The position numbers and the translations under genes were made by a program. Shown piece after piece: positions 8,625 through 17,700 of a DNA stretch of 64,000 nucleotides. The notes below the pieces were generated by a model, which worked only from the letters and a program-made list of their open reading frames with translations, did not search any database and was not told the origin of the DNA. This DNA comes from Geobacter sp. AOG1 (lineage in GTDB: Bacteria > Desulfobacterota > Desulfuromonadia > Geobacterales > Geobacteraceae), in NCBI RefSeq assembly GCF_019972315.1, contig NZ_BLIZ01000001.1:756513-820512 (forward strand). Direction: 5' to 3'. Within the stretch, counting starts at the first letter, position 1; each line of letters begins with the position of its first letter.

Positions 8625-8646
8625 CAAAAAAAGAGCCTAATGGCCC
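8625..8646 (-). terminator. Rho-independent terminator after the radC/Zn-finger pair
   Basis: On the minus strand GGGCC-ATTA-GGCTC (one G-U pair) is followed by TTTTTTT (plus-strand A run 8626-8632). It lies between the 76-aa Zn-finger gene and the integrase start. Confidence 0.55.
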
Positions 8647-8698
8647 CTGTTGTCCTGAAATGGTTATGTTGTTGGATTTGGTTGTTGCTACTTGGTGG

Positions 8699-8929
8699 TT
8701 ATCTGGTCTGCGTGAAGGTTTTGTACAAGGCGGGATTAATGGAGGGCTTGCTTTTTAACTTGGCATAGATCAGCTTCAAGAGCATATCTCCGCAAAAACT
8801 ACATGTAACCGTATAAGCTGAATCTCTTGCTGGAAGGAATACATCTGTTGATCCATCTGCTATCCCATACCTGATACCATGTACTACCTCTCCTGGTCGA
8901 ATTGTCTTGTTGCAAAGTTCACATTTCAT
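8699..8929 (-). CDS. Small zinc-finger protein, unknown function
   Basis: 76-aa protein with two CxxC pairs (CELC near residue 3 and CSFC near 44), the arrangement of a small treble-clef or zinc-ribbon fold. Its ATG overlaps the stop of the radC-like gene by 4 bp (ATGA), so the two are translationally coupled. A terminator hairpin follows it. I do not recognise a family. Its company with RadC and ArdC genes suggests a role in establishment or DNA handling of the element, but that is inference. Confidence 0.7.
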   Translation of the reverse strand: MKCELCNKTIRPGEVVHGIRYGIADGSTDVFLPARDSAYTVTCSFCGDMLLKLIYAKLKSKPSINPALYKTFTQTR

Positions 8930-9426
8930 AAAAGCCCCTCGTTGGTAAAAGAGAGATACTTGTCACCAATAATGATGTGGTCGAGTATCTTGATCCCTAA
9001 GAGATCCCCTGCTTCCTTGAGTCGTTTGGTTATCTCAATATCTTCCCTGCTAGGGGTAGGATCTCCGGTGGGATGATTGTGGATCAGTATGATTGCTGCT
9101 GCTGAGGAGAGGAGTGCTGTTTTGAAGGTTTCTCTTGGATGTACAATGCTCTGATTTAACGATCCGACAGATACCTGATCTATGCAGACAATCCTGTTCT
9201 TGCCGTCCAAATGCAGGGCAAAGAAGTATTCCTTGGTCTCATGCTTCAGGAAGCTGAAGGTTGCATATACCTGATCTGGGGAGGTGAACCTGTTCAACGG
9301 TTGGAGGTAATTGGTTATCTCATCCTTAACGGTGAGGGTTTCATATACCGCTTTGATCTGTTTGAACTTGATGCTTCTGGTCTTGGTGGATACTTCTTCC
9401 TGGCCGAATAAGGTTTGAACTGTCAT
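8926..9426 (-). CDS. RadC-like JAB-domain protein
   Basis: 166-aa protein with the RadC/JAB metalloprotease-type motif: a Glu upstream and IHNHPTGDPTPSREDIEITKR, the HxHx(n)SxxD signature. Chromosomal RadC is longer; this short form lacks the N-terminal helix-hairpin-helix and is the kind common on plasmids and islands. The family has the fold of a JAMM deubiquitinase, but its biochemical role in bacteria is unsettled. The start at 9426 is chosen from AAAGGAG 8 bp upstream; a longer frame to 9459 runs through a hairpin. It is coupled to the downstream Zn-finger gene by a 4-bp overlap. Confidence 0.9.
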   Translation of the reverse strand: MTVQTLFGQEEVSTKTRSIKFKQIKAVYETLTVKDEITNYLQPLNRFTSPDQVYATFSFLKHETKEYFFALHLDGKNRIVCIDQVSVGSLNQSIVHPRETFKTALLSSAAAIILIHNHPTGDPTPSREDIEITKRLKEAGDLLGIKILDHIIIGDKYLSFTNEGLL

Positions 9427-9448
9427 GGTGATTTCTCCTTTCGAAATG

Positions 9449-9480
9449 AAAAAGGGCAACCTGTAGTGGTCGCCCTTTTC
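9449..9480 (-). promoter_or_regulatory. Leader hairpin upstream of radC-like gene
   Basis: GAAAAGGGCGACC-ACTACA-GGTTGCCCTTTTTC on the minus strand forms a stem of about 12 bp followed by T residues, ending just before the Shine-Dalgarno of the radC-like gene. In this position it could act as an attenuator, or as a terminator that insulates the gene from upstream transcription. Confidence 0.45.
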
Positions 9481-9720
9481 TAATAATTTGAAGGTAACTA
9501 TGCATTTTTCGATACATATATTCTTGAGTTATCCACTTTTAAATATCATTTTGCACCTCCATTTCTTAACGGTATATGTCCAGCAAAAATAGCAGCACCA
9601 CAAATTAACTATTGACATGTAAAAACGGTTAGTTAAACAACATGCCTCTCTAATGAGCAAAGAGCTAAAGTGCCTGTAGAAACATTGCATTTTTGAAACA
9701 TATCCACAGCTACAGAAGAG

Positions 9721-9858
9721 TTATCCACATTTGCTGTGGAATTGCTTGTACTCGGCAACTATCTTAATGATTCCGCGTTTACATTTGATGCAGGTGTCAT
9801 CTGGAGGGTAGTAGTCCTCGTATATCTGGTTACAGGTATCGCACTTAAAATAGGCCAT
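9721..9858 (-). CDS. 45-aa zinc-ribbon microprotein
   Basis: Short frame beginning MAYFKCDTCNQIYEDYYPPD and continuing with CIKC, so it has two CxxC knuckles 14 residues apart, as in rubredoxin-like zinc ribbons. AAAGGAG stands 7-8 bp upstream of the ATG, the same strong leader (AAAGGAG plus a short A-rich spacer) used by the radC-like, ardC and integrase genes here. Function unknown; it could be a transcription or antirestriction accessory factor. The clear ribosome site and regular cysteine spacing argue that it is a real gene. Confidence 0.65.
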   Translation of the reverse strand: MAYFKCDTCNQIYEDYYPPDDTCIKCKRGIIKIVAEYKQFHSKCG

Positions 9859-9907
9859 GATGTTTCTCCTTTCTTGATATAATTGTGACTAAAGGGAGGA
9901 TGCTGAT

Positions 9908-10099
9908 ATGGTATTTCTCAGGACAATGGTCTGGTCGTGGAAGGATATTATGCTGCTGAAATGGTGTGTTTTTGCCTTCGGGATGATAGTCGGAGCTTAC
10001 CTGTCAGAGTTCATCAAGCAGCATGTTTGGATATTTGTTCTGGCGGCAATACTTCTTACGGTTCGGCCTGCTATCAAGTATTTTGGGAATAATGAGTAG
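9908..10099 (+). CDS. Small hydrophobic protein, probably membrane
   Basis: 63-aa frame with two predicted membrane segments (about residues 17-35, LLKWCVFAFGMIVGAYLSEF, and 40-54, WIFVLAAILLTVR). GGGAGG lies about 10 bp upstream of the ATG. It is divergent from the zinc-ribbon gene and convergent with ardC, the only likely plus-strand gene of the island. No family recognised; it could be spurious. Confidence 0.45.
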   Translation: MVFLRTMVWSWKDIMLLKWCVFAFGMIVGAYLSEFIKQHVWIFVLAAILLTVRPAIKYFGNNE

Positions 10100-10134
10100 G
10101 TGGGATTTGCTGTTGGTAGGGTTATGTGGTGGGA

Positions 10135-11022
10135 TTATGCTGCGATGGCTTCTACTAGTTCGATCTCTTCACCTTCCTTTTTATTTAAGATATAGTCCGC
10201 TCCCTTCTGAGCTTGGGCTGCTGCATGGATCAGTAGAGTCTTGTCATTCTTAAGTTCTCTTAACCATCCCTGGATATATGCTGCGCTATTCTCTATTGTC
10301 CTCTGTTCAATCCCCGTATATCCGCATAAGAATGCTGCTCCCATCTCAGCTACGAGTTCTTCCTTGGAATATTCATGTGATCCAAAGTAAGAGGGTTCCA
10401 GTATGCTCTTCCTGCCAAGTCTGGATATGTGCCCTGTGCTGTGTACCAGTTCATGGAACAATGTTGAGTAGTATTCTTCTGGGGAATCAAAGGTGCTCAG
10501 GTTGGGAAGTTGGATGTAATCAAGGGAGGGAGAATAGTATGCTTTGTTACCTCCGAATCGGAGTTCTGGTCTAAGAGGCATGTTCTTGATTATCTGCTCT
10601 GGTCCAGGTAATGGTTCATGGTCGTTTTGGGTCTCTTCTGTTGTTGGTGGTGAAATGCCTTCGGTCTGGTCAATGTTGAACACGTTGTAGTACCTGAGAA
10701 TGGGTATCTTACTTGTAGAAAGGGTCTCATTTAAAATGATACCCTCTGTGCTCTTGTCCAACCACTTCCAGAAGATCACCATTGTTGACCTCTCTCCCTT
10801 CTTTACATGTCCACCCTTGTCCTGAACCTGTTTGAAAGTAAGCCAGTAGGGAGAGTGGTAGGGAGTGCAGGAGAGTAGGAAGTGATTAATTCCCCGGTAA
10901 CTCTTTTTGCTGATCAGGTTCTTGGGATTATTGCTCTCTGCGTTCCATGGTTTCCTCCAGGGGATAGTACCTTGCTCCAATAGCTCCATAATCCGATTGT
11001 TGATGATTTCGTACACGTTCAT
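10135..11022 (-). CDS. ardC: ArdC-type antirestriction protein (ssDNA-binding plus zincin-like peptidase)
   Basis: 295-aa protein with the ArdC layout. The N-terminal ssDNA-binding domain (VYEIINNRIMELLEQGTIPW...NLISKKSYRGIN, residues 3-48) is followed by a zincin-like metallopeptidase domain with HELVH (190-194) and a downstream Glu in SKEELVAEMGAAFLC (219-233). Plasmid ArdC proteins protect incoming single-stranded DNA from restriction. The start at 11022 has AAAGGAG 7 bp upstream; a longer open frame to 11448 is low-complexity upstream sequence and is rejected. It follows a 43-aa membrane microprotein gene whose stop lies next to its ribosome site, so both are probably one operon. Confidence 0.9.
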   Translation of the reverse strand: MNVYEIINNRIMELLEQGTIPWRKPWNAESNNPKNLISKKSYRGINHFLLSCTPYHSPYWLTFKQVQDKGGHVKKGERSTMVIFWKWLDKSTEGIILNETLSTSKIPILRYYNVFNIDQTEGISPPTTEETQNDHEPLPGPEQIIKNMPLRPELRFGGNKAYYSPSLDYIQLPNLSTFDSPEEYYSTLFHELVHSTGHISRLGRKSILEPSYFGSHEYSKEELVAEMGAAFLCGYTGIEQRTIENSAAYIQGWLRELKNDKTLLIHAAAQAQKGADYILNKKEGEEIELVEAIAA

Positions 11023-11039
11023 GATCTTTCTCCTTTCTT

Positions 11040-11171
11040 TTATTTGCGGTTTAACGCCGCGCCGATTACTACCAATAAGAACAGGACAAACATTCCTACG
11101 TGGAACATTCCGCACATTGCCAACCATGCGAAGTTGACTAGACCGATGACTAAGAACAGAAGTACTTGCAT
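11040..11171 (-). CDS. 43-aa membrane microprotein upstream of ardC
   Basis: A short frame, MQVLLFLVIGLVNFAWLAMC and onward, ending in ...VVIGAALNRK; nearly all hydrophobic, with two possible membrane helices and a positively charged C-terminus. A strong AAAGGAGG precedes the ATG by 6 bp. The stop codon is 18 bp before the ardC start and touches its Shine-Dalgarno region, indicating cotranscription. Family not recognised. Confidence 0.6.
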   Translation of the reverse strand: MQVLLFLVIGLVNFAWLAMCGMFHVGMFVLFLLVVIGAALNRK

Positions 11172-11318
11172 ATGGACCTCCTTTCTTGGATATAGGTATC
11201 CCTTGACGGGGATACCGCTTAGTGATGGTACGATTGCGTTTAGTTTGATTGGTGTTACAGGTGGGGATTACTGGTGGGAATTGCAGCTCTACTGGTTCAC
11301 ATCTTACGAAATAGAAAG

Positions 11319-11352
11319 AGGCATGATCAGTTATGACCATGCCTCTTTTAGG
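11319..11352 (-). terminator. Hairpin with 11-bp perfect stem between the lipoprotein gene and the ardC leader
   Basis: AAAGAGGCATG and CATGCCTCTTT pair perfectly around a 12-nt loop; T residues follow on the plus strand and also on the minus strand. It separates the 192-aa lipoprotein gene from the ardC operon. The right arm with its flank (ATGACCATGCCTCTTTT) recurs at about 13600-13616. Confidence 0.5.
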
Positions 11353-11398
11353 ACCGGTGATGCAAATTAGTTCACTGCAAAAATCAATATGATCTCGG

Positions 11399-11977
11399 TT
11401 ACTGTGCTGGCCACTCTGGATGATTTGGGTCTTTGTGTTTAGCGCCATTCCTGTAATCTTGATAACTTAAAGGTCTGCCATCCTCACCTAACAATGGCCT
11501 ATGAGTATACATGTCATAAACTTGCCCATTTCCGATTGAGACATTGCTGTTGATTCTATTGTTGTAAGTAGAATTTGCATTTTCAGTTACATTATTTTGG
11601 CTGCACATATTATTCAGAAGATTTTCAGCTGCCTCCTGTGAACGGAATGACAATATTTGAAGATCAATATTATCGTTGGACTTTGAATGGCCAGTAATTG
11701 TTGTAACACCGGTAAGCTCATGACCATTTTCTACTGCAGTCGCTGTAAACAATGTACATTTGCCGCGAGTTTCGTCAATTTTTACATTTTTGACTTCTAT
11801 CTTCGGATAGTAATTTTTCATATACGTAGCTATCTTTGACTGTGTACTACCTGTACAATTTGATATTTTATCCTCTATTGTGTTTGTTGCTCTGCTTATT
11901 TTACTGTTAGATTCAGAACAACTGCATATCCCAATAATGTAAACAAAAAAACAAAGTAAACATAAAATATTACGCAT
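11399..11977 (-). CDS. Putative lipoprotein of unknown function
   Basis: 192-aa protein with a hydrophobic signal sequence (NILCLLCFFVYIIGICSC) ending in a lipobox-like IGIC, so lipidation at that Cys is likely. The body is polar, Asn/Ser-rich, and begins with a region resembling a short folded domain (residues about 35-120); the C-terminal tail is Gly/Pro/Asp-rich. The start at 11977 is preferred because AAAAGGAG lies 7 bp upstream; an earlier ATG at 11995 would translate that ribosome site. I recognise no family. Small secreted lipoproteins of mobile elements can act in entry exclusion, but nothing in the sequence shows this. Confidence 0.7.
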   Translation of the reverse strand: MRNILCLLCFFVYIIGICSCSESNSKISRATNTIEDKISNCTGSTQSKIATYMKNYYPKIEVKNVKIDETRGKCTLFTATAVENGHELTGVTTITGHSKSNDNIDLQILSFRSQEAAENLLNNMCSQNNVTENANSTYNNRINSNVSIGNGQVYDMYTHRPLLGEDGRPLSYQDYRNGAKHKDPNHPEWPAQ

Positions 11978-12248
11978 ATCAAATCTCCTTTTCATAATAA
12001 AAGATAGAATTAGTTAGCTTTCATCGCTTTTTTCTCCTTTATCAATGCAAAACTTCCAGAAGTATTTATAACGTATCTTTATCTTAAATAGCCTAATTCT
12101 TCACATGCTTGAGCTATATTTCCATAAACCTTGTAATGTGGCGCATATACTGGAACATATTTATTATAACCAACTATAATAATTATTATTTTCAGATATT
12201 ATAATCACGCATGCCTCAATATTTATTATCAAAACTACAATTAAACAA

Positions 12249-12368
12249 CTACTTGTTACTAGCCATTTTAACAACATATGCTATTGCAAAAACAACTATA
12301 AACACTACTATTCCTATCCCAGTGAAACCAAATAATGCTACAACAAGGTTTCCTATTAATGCGGCCAT
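12249..12368 (-). CDS. 39-aa single-helix membrane microprotein
   Basis: Short frame beginning MAALIGNLVVALFGFTGIGI, one long hydrophobic stretch with a C-terminal KMASNK, as expected for a single-pass protein with a cytoplasmic positive tail. GAGG lies 8-9 bp before the ATG. The opposite-strand frame 12211-12420 is poorer and rejected. No family recognised; toxin-like holin or type I toxin peptides have this shape, but there is no direct evidence. Confidence 0.45.
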   Translation of the reverse strand: MAALIGNLVVALFGFTGIGIVVFIVVFAIAYVVKMASNK

Positions 12369-12622
12369 ATCTATTCCTCATATGGTACTAGTATTAAGTT
12401 ACACTAAAAGCGTTTTATAGTATTACCTCACTAATTCTAATAATGAGCACCACCCTCGTCAACGAGACATTTATTAACAAATTACTGTGTTGCACTTCAT
12501 CAATTTTGCTAGTTATCTTACGCGCCAAAAACGTAAACCATAAAACAATTAAACATAAAGAAGCAGATATCATTAAAGAGACAGTCTTAGCCCTTTATTG
12601 ATTATCAATAGCAAATCAATAA

Positions 12623-13546
12623 TCAGAACAATCCATAATTCCTCAATGCTCTTAGGATAGCATGACGGTCTGATAGATCGTATGTACTGTCACTCATTAG
12701 CCAATTATATCCATCCTTGATTATTTTTATGTATACATCATATGAAACACCAGTAACTTCTAGCAATTGTTCAAAAGATTTATTATTGCTGAGTAAGTGT
12801 GCATTTAATATATTACTTTGATTGACTATGATATCCTTCAGTTCATTGACCTCTTCTATAAGTCTTGCTTTAAATGATGCATCATCTTCAAAGTCCTCTT
12901 TATGAAATATAAATGATTTAACATTTTTTATTTTAATCGGATTATTAGTAGGACGCGCGTATTTGATTTTATCGGATCGTTCTTCATACACAGTGTTTGC
13001 TGGCACAACATCAATATATGACCCCATGGTAAACATCACACTAATATAGATTTCTGATTTGTCGGGCGGCAATATATAATCTTTTGTTGTTACAAAAGCA
13101 GTATATTTAAATGACGGACTCCAAAAGCCAAGTGGATGAAGTACTTTAATTGGTCTATTATTATTGTATTTACCAAATGTCCCGTTATTGACATATATTT
13201 TAAATATTTTCTCTTTTTCTGATATTTCATATGGTCTAACTTGTCTCGTACTACGTTTCCTGCTAAGGAAACGTCTTGTTGGGTTTATGGGTTCATTAGA
13301 AAAATCATCGCTTATTTTATCCAGTTGTTTTCCTCTTGCAGATTTGTATTTCGATATATAGGTATCCAGAAACTTAATTTTTTCAGCAGTCGATTCATAT
13401 AATTTTTTGTCTTTAATCTTTTCAAGGCCATTTCCATTATTTCTTGCTGAGGCACCAATTTCATCTTCGCAATAAGAATACAATGCTGATCCTGCCAGTA
13501 GTGGGATAAGCAACAGAAAAATGGCTAGTTTCTTATAACTTCGCAT
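12623..13546 (-). CDS. Secreted or membrane-anchored protein of unknown function
   Basis: 307-aa protein with an N-terminal signal or anchor (KKLAIFLLLIPLLAGSALYSY, residues 5-25) and a charged, Lys/Asn-rich mature part. Residues 40-90 look helical (KIKDKKLYESTAEKIKFLDT...), the middle is beta-rich with aromatic residues, and the C-terminal 80 residues are again helical. AGGAGG lies 5 bp before the ATG. Not recognised. It lies in the low-G+C accessory part of the island, next to the PLD nuclease gene, so an envelope role is likely from the signal sequence alone. Confidence 0.75.
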   Translation of the reverse strand: MRSYKKLAIFLLLIPLLAGSALYSYCEDEIGASARNNGNGLEKIKDKKLYESTAEKIKFLDTYISKYKSARGKQLDKISDDFSNEPINPTRRFLSRKRSTRQVRPYEISEKEKIFKIYVNNGTFGKYNNNRPIKVLHPLGFWSPSFKYTAFVTTKDYILPPDKSEIYISVMFTMGSYIDVVPANTVYEERSDKIKYARPTNNPIKIKNVKSFIFHKEDFEDDASFKARLIEEVNELKDIIVNQSNILNAHLLSNNKSFEQLLEVTGVSYDVYIKIIKDGYNWLMSDSTYDLSDRHAILRALRNYGLF

Positions 13547-13811
13547 TTGTCCTCCTAACGCTATTTTGATTAATTACGCCGATTAAATACAGGCAGATGG
13601 AATGACCATGCCTCTTTTTGGGGTATGCGGGTTCCTAATATTTATGTTTGCTCTTGTATCACTTCATCTGGGTATTAGGATGTTATAGAGTTTTGGAATG
13701 GGTATGGGTTCAAGGGGCTAAGGGTGATACTAGACATATTCATATCGTTTCTTCTCTCGAGAACCCAGTTGCCGTGAGCTTGAGAGATTTATAGAAATGA
13801 GCATCTAGGAT

Positions 13812-13961
13812 TCATAAATAATCAGCGCGGCTTATTTCACCGTTATATATTCTGTATATTTGTCTTTTTCTACCACAATAGCTTGGTAGGATAGCTGATA
13901 TGCTATATGTTTTACCATGATTCCCAACCACATCTTCTCTTGAGTTCAATTCAACTTCCAT
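13812..13961 (-). CDS. 49-aa hypothetical protein
   Basis: Frame starting MEVELNSREDVVGNHGKTYS with a G-rich leader (GGGGGG, 4-5 bp upstream) and charged, soluble composition ending in RIYNGEISRADYL. It lies 21 bp after the PLD nuclease stop on the same strand, so cotranscription is plausible. Not recognised; short length makes this tentative. Confidence 0.4.
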   Translation of the reverse strand: MEVELNSREDVVGNHGKTYSISAILPSYCGRKRQIYRIYNGEISRADYL

Positions 13962-13982
13962 TTATCCCCCCAAATTAAGAAG

Positions 13983-14555
13983 TCACTTCCCCTGATACAC
14001 CTCTGAATGCCCATTATGCTCTTCAAAGTTCTTTATATAAATATCCACCAAGTCCTTATTACCCATAATCACCAATAGGTTCTCAGCATTCTTCTCTTCA
14101 GCGGCTCTTGTGAAATTGAATGATCCAGTTATCAGGGTACTTCTATCCAAAATCATTATCTTGTTGTGGGCTATTGCGTGTTTGTCATCTATATAGGTAG
14201 GGATTCCTGCATGGGCTACGAAGTCTGCTGAGGTGTATTTCTGTTTCCTCTGGCTCTTGTCCAAGACTACTTCGATCTTGACTCCTCTCTTAAGTGCATT
14301 AATAAGGGCCTTGGCTATTGGCGTGGATGTGAAGGAATAAGCTTGTACAAGGATCTCGGACTTAGCGGAATTGATTTCTTTAATGATGGCCTCAGTAGCT
14401 CTACCGTTGGGGGAGAAGTAGACCGCTGTGGTTCCTGTAGAGGTGAATTGATCTGCTTGGACTATTGGAGGGCAAATATAGAGGGATAACGTAATCCAGA
14501 GGATTATGCAGGAGGTCTTGCAGGAGATGAAATTACACAGTAGGTGGAAGTTCAA
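13983..14555 (-). CDS. Periplasmic phospholipase D-family nuclease (Nuc type)
   Basis: 190-aa protein with a signal peptide (hydrophobic CIILWITLSLYICPPIVQA, cleavage likely after QADQ) and one HKD motif: H130, K132, D137 within HNKIMILDRS, followed by GSFNFTRAAEEKN. Single-HKD proteins of this size dimerise to make one active site and act as non-specific DNases (Nuc of conjugative plasmids). The start appears to be TTG at 14555 with only a weak Shine-Dalgarno. The first about 200 bp, including upstream DNA, are duplicated at the start of the helicase gene 3.2 kb upstream (17580-17785). Location with an exported signal points to the periplasm. Confidence 0.88.
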   Translation of the reverse strand: MNFHLLCNFISCKTSCIILWITLSLYICPPIVQADQFTSTGTTAVYFSPNGRATEAIIKEINSAKSEILVQAYSFTSTPIAKALINALKRGVKIEVVLDKSQRKQKYTSADFVAHAGIPTYIDDKHAIAHNKIMILDRSTLITGSFNFTRAAEEKNAENLLVIMGNKDLVDIYIKNFEEHNGHSEVYQGK

Positions 14556-14726
14556 ATCATCTCGCTTCTTGTAGCAGGATGTCCCTACATACCAGAATAT
14601 TTTAATAATGTCAATTTAAGGCAATAAATAACGCCGCCTAGGCTTGGGTTCTCTAAGTTCATTTATTCTAAAGATTCAATCTCTTTAGTAGCTTGCTTGT
14701 CGATGATCTGGATTATGCAATTTTTA

Positions 14727-17700
14727 TTATGAGGTAAGCCGACGACGACCAGCGTGGGACGATATGTTGATAGTATGCGTACAGAAAAAGTCTGCATCGC
14801 GGCGGTAGTTGATACAACCGAAGAACCTTCCAGAGGGTCCGCTTCGCTCAACCATCTCACCTCCACACTTGGGGCATATTGGTATCTCGGTACTACACGC
14901 TCGCTTTGTGCATACGCGAGACCCCCCTCTCCGCCTCATTAGACCGCCGCATTGCGGGCATGGATGCTCTTTGTACTTACAATAGGGGAAGTTGTTGCAG
15001 GCAACAAAAGCACCATAGGCGCCCTCTTTAGGAATGAGTGATCCTGTGCCACAATTTGGACATGGCACGTTAGCTATCCCCTCACATGTGAGCTCAGAAT
15101 CGAACTCGTCCGTACATATCGGATAGCCATTCTCTTCATTGAGTAGCTCAAGGACGAACGTGGATGTCTCCATTGGGTTGTATGCAAGGTAGACGCGATG
15201 ACGAGCACGCGTTAGGGCAACATAGAAGAGCCTGCGTTCTTCAGCCAGTGAGAACGATTCTTGTTCGGGAAGCAGGAAATCGAGAACCGAGTCGGTTGGC
15301 TTTTCACTTGGGAATCCGTGCTTTCCTCTGCCCAGTCCTAAAACCACCACAAAATCGGCTTCTTTTCCTTTGGCCGCATGCACGGTCATAAACTTAATGT
15401 CCAGCGACGGATACAAAGTCCTGATACGTCGCTTCTCCGCCGGCGTACTCCACTCATCAACAACAAAGTTGTAGCGACCAAGCACCAAAACTGTGGGATT
15501 GTGTTCGAGGCCATGGCTCATGCGCTTGTCGATTGCGTCCAGAGCCATGTTGAGCCCAACTTCTGTACTCACCGAACGAATGAGAGAAATGGCCGGGTGA
15601 GGTGTCTTCGCAATAGATTGAATGGACTTCACAATTTGCGCAGGGTTTTTTAGTACGAATTTTGATGCAACGTCTCCAATCTGATCATTGAACCTGAATG
15701 TTGTGTCCAACGGAGTTATCGCGGTCGCTCCGAATTTCTTCTGAAAGTCTCTCGTATAGGAAATGTCACTCCCTGTGAAGCGATAGATCGACTGCCAGTC
15801 ATCACCAACCACAAATAGTACCGATTCAGACTGTTGTTTAACCAGCGAGGAAATCAACCTAGCTCTAGAGCTGCTAATGTCTTGGAACTCATCCACTAGG
15901 ATATGGCTGTAAGGCGATTCAAAGCTATTCGACTCAACATGGGCGATCGCCCGACGAATCATGTCCGCGAAGTCGATCTGCCTGCACTTCGCGAGTTCGT
16001 CTTCATATGCCTTCAGAATCGGTGAAAACAGATCTAGTAACAGGAGAAGCCTTGTGGCATCGATGTGCTTTAAAGCAGCCTTCCTGACCGAATCAAGATC
16101 GTGGCCAGACTGCTTGAAAATATCGACGAAACCGGACATTAACTCCGCGAAATCTGTGATTTCAGAAGACTGTCGCAGCTCCAGAAGCAGTTCTTCATCC
16201 GACTTGGGATGCAGCTCAATACCAGCGGTCAATAAGGATTCAGCAAGGACTGATTCCAGAAGCCCCTCTCTTTTGAGATACGAGTAGGTTTCCACTAGCT
16301 TGGTGCCATGCTTGAGATGTAGTGCGCGCTTCCACTTGATACCTTCAAGGTATTTACGTTGATCGAAATGAAATGGCGGCTGTCCTTCTCGATCGAGAGC
16401 GAAGTGTTCTATATATACACCGTTATCAGGAAGGAAGAAGTCCGGTTTGTACTGCCGGAAATCGGGTCCTGACGTATCAATTTCGTATGGGTGCTCATAC
16501 TCGTAGTTGATGCTATTCGCGCTAAGGAAGTTGGCAATCACGCACTCTTCAAAGCTCTTGACCACCTCTCCCTTGAGAGTTCTGAGCTCGTTGGCGCGCA
16601 CGTAATTGTAATAGTCCTGCATCGAGTCGAAATCAAAGGGGTTACGATACGGGAATCTCTCGCTGCCATAGTAACGAACGAGCATGGCTCGGTATTCTGG
16701 CTCATCGCAGTGCTTTGTGATCTCAGAATCGATGAATTTTCCAAACCGTTTCTTGTCTTCTGCCATTGGAGTGAGGTCGGGGCGACGGCCCTCAACAGCA
16801 CCTATGATTTCAAGACCCAAGGCATGGAAAGTCTTGATAGTAGGAACACCGGAACTTAGCCAGGGCTGCAGTCTGCTATTCTGACGCTCCTGCATTTCTT
16901 CAGCAGCCTTCTTCGCATAGGCAAGCATAAGCAACTGGTCAGGACGAGCTCGTTTGGATGCGAGCAGGTAGCCTGCCCGACCGATCATTGTGCTAGTCTT
17001 CCCCGTGCCTGCTCCTGCGAGAACGAGATTGTTGTCCTCGCTGACTACGCACGAACGCCGCTGGGCTGGAGTCAGTGGTTTGCTTTCGACAGTGTCGAAG
17101 AACTCGCTGAAGGTCAAAAGTTCGGACTCGACGAACAACTTGTTCGCATTTGCAACAAGCGACTTCGAGTCGACGAAAAAGCGTTCCACTTTTGAAGTAA
17201 GTTGTTTCTCTGCAAGACTGGATAAAAACCGCCAACGGGCCGTACGAGTGGCTGAGAGAGCCTTACCTGCCATATCGACAAGTATCTGCCGATGTGAATC
17301 ACGTGCATAGGAATTAGTGGCGAGGAAATTGTCTATCCGCTCAGAGGTCATTTTGAGAGCCTCCATCTCGGGTCCAAACCCGCGACGGGCTCGATTACGA
17401 TACAGAGACCATGCTATTGCTATTACCGACATGGCAGCGGAGGATGTAAGCATAACGGCAATAGGCAGCAAAATCGACCTTCCCCCCATACGGTCAATCT
17501 CGACTAATATTGACGTAGGAGAAAAGATTTGCTTCAGGTTCTCAGGTATAGCTACATCAAGCTTTTTTATAAATGACCCTGCATTTCCTCCATTAGAGTA
17601 GAAGTAGGCTGGCATGGTTCCTGTAGGAGGGAATTGATCAGCTAGGAGCATTGGAGGGCAAATATAGAGCGATAACGTAATCCAGAGAACTAGACAGGGA

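Noticed and set aside
10023-10253. 76-aa plus-strand frame after the 63-aa membrane gene
   Set aside because: Overlaps the 3' end of ardC and has no ribosome site.
11023-11448. N-terminal extension of ArdC to 437 aa
   Set aside because: The extension has no domain, crosses a terminator-like hairpin and a separate microprotein gene, and the ATG at 11022 has a strong ribosome site.
12060-12175. Short minus-strand frame ending in ...IAQACEELGYLR
   Set aside because: It has protein-like character but no start codon in frame before an upstream stop; could be a remnant, too weak to annotate.
12211-12420. 69-aa plus-strand Asn/Thr-rich frame
   Set aside because: Composition reflects A+T-rich DNA; the opposite strand has a better start with a ribosome site (12249-12368).
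13601-13690. 26-aa plus-strand hydrophobic frame starting MPLFGV
   Set aside because: It begins inside a repeated hairpin arm and has only a weak ribosome site; most likely chance.
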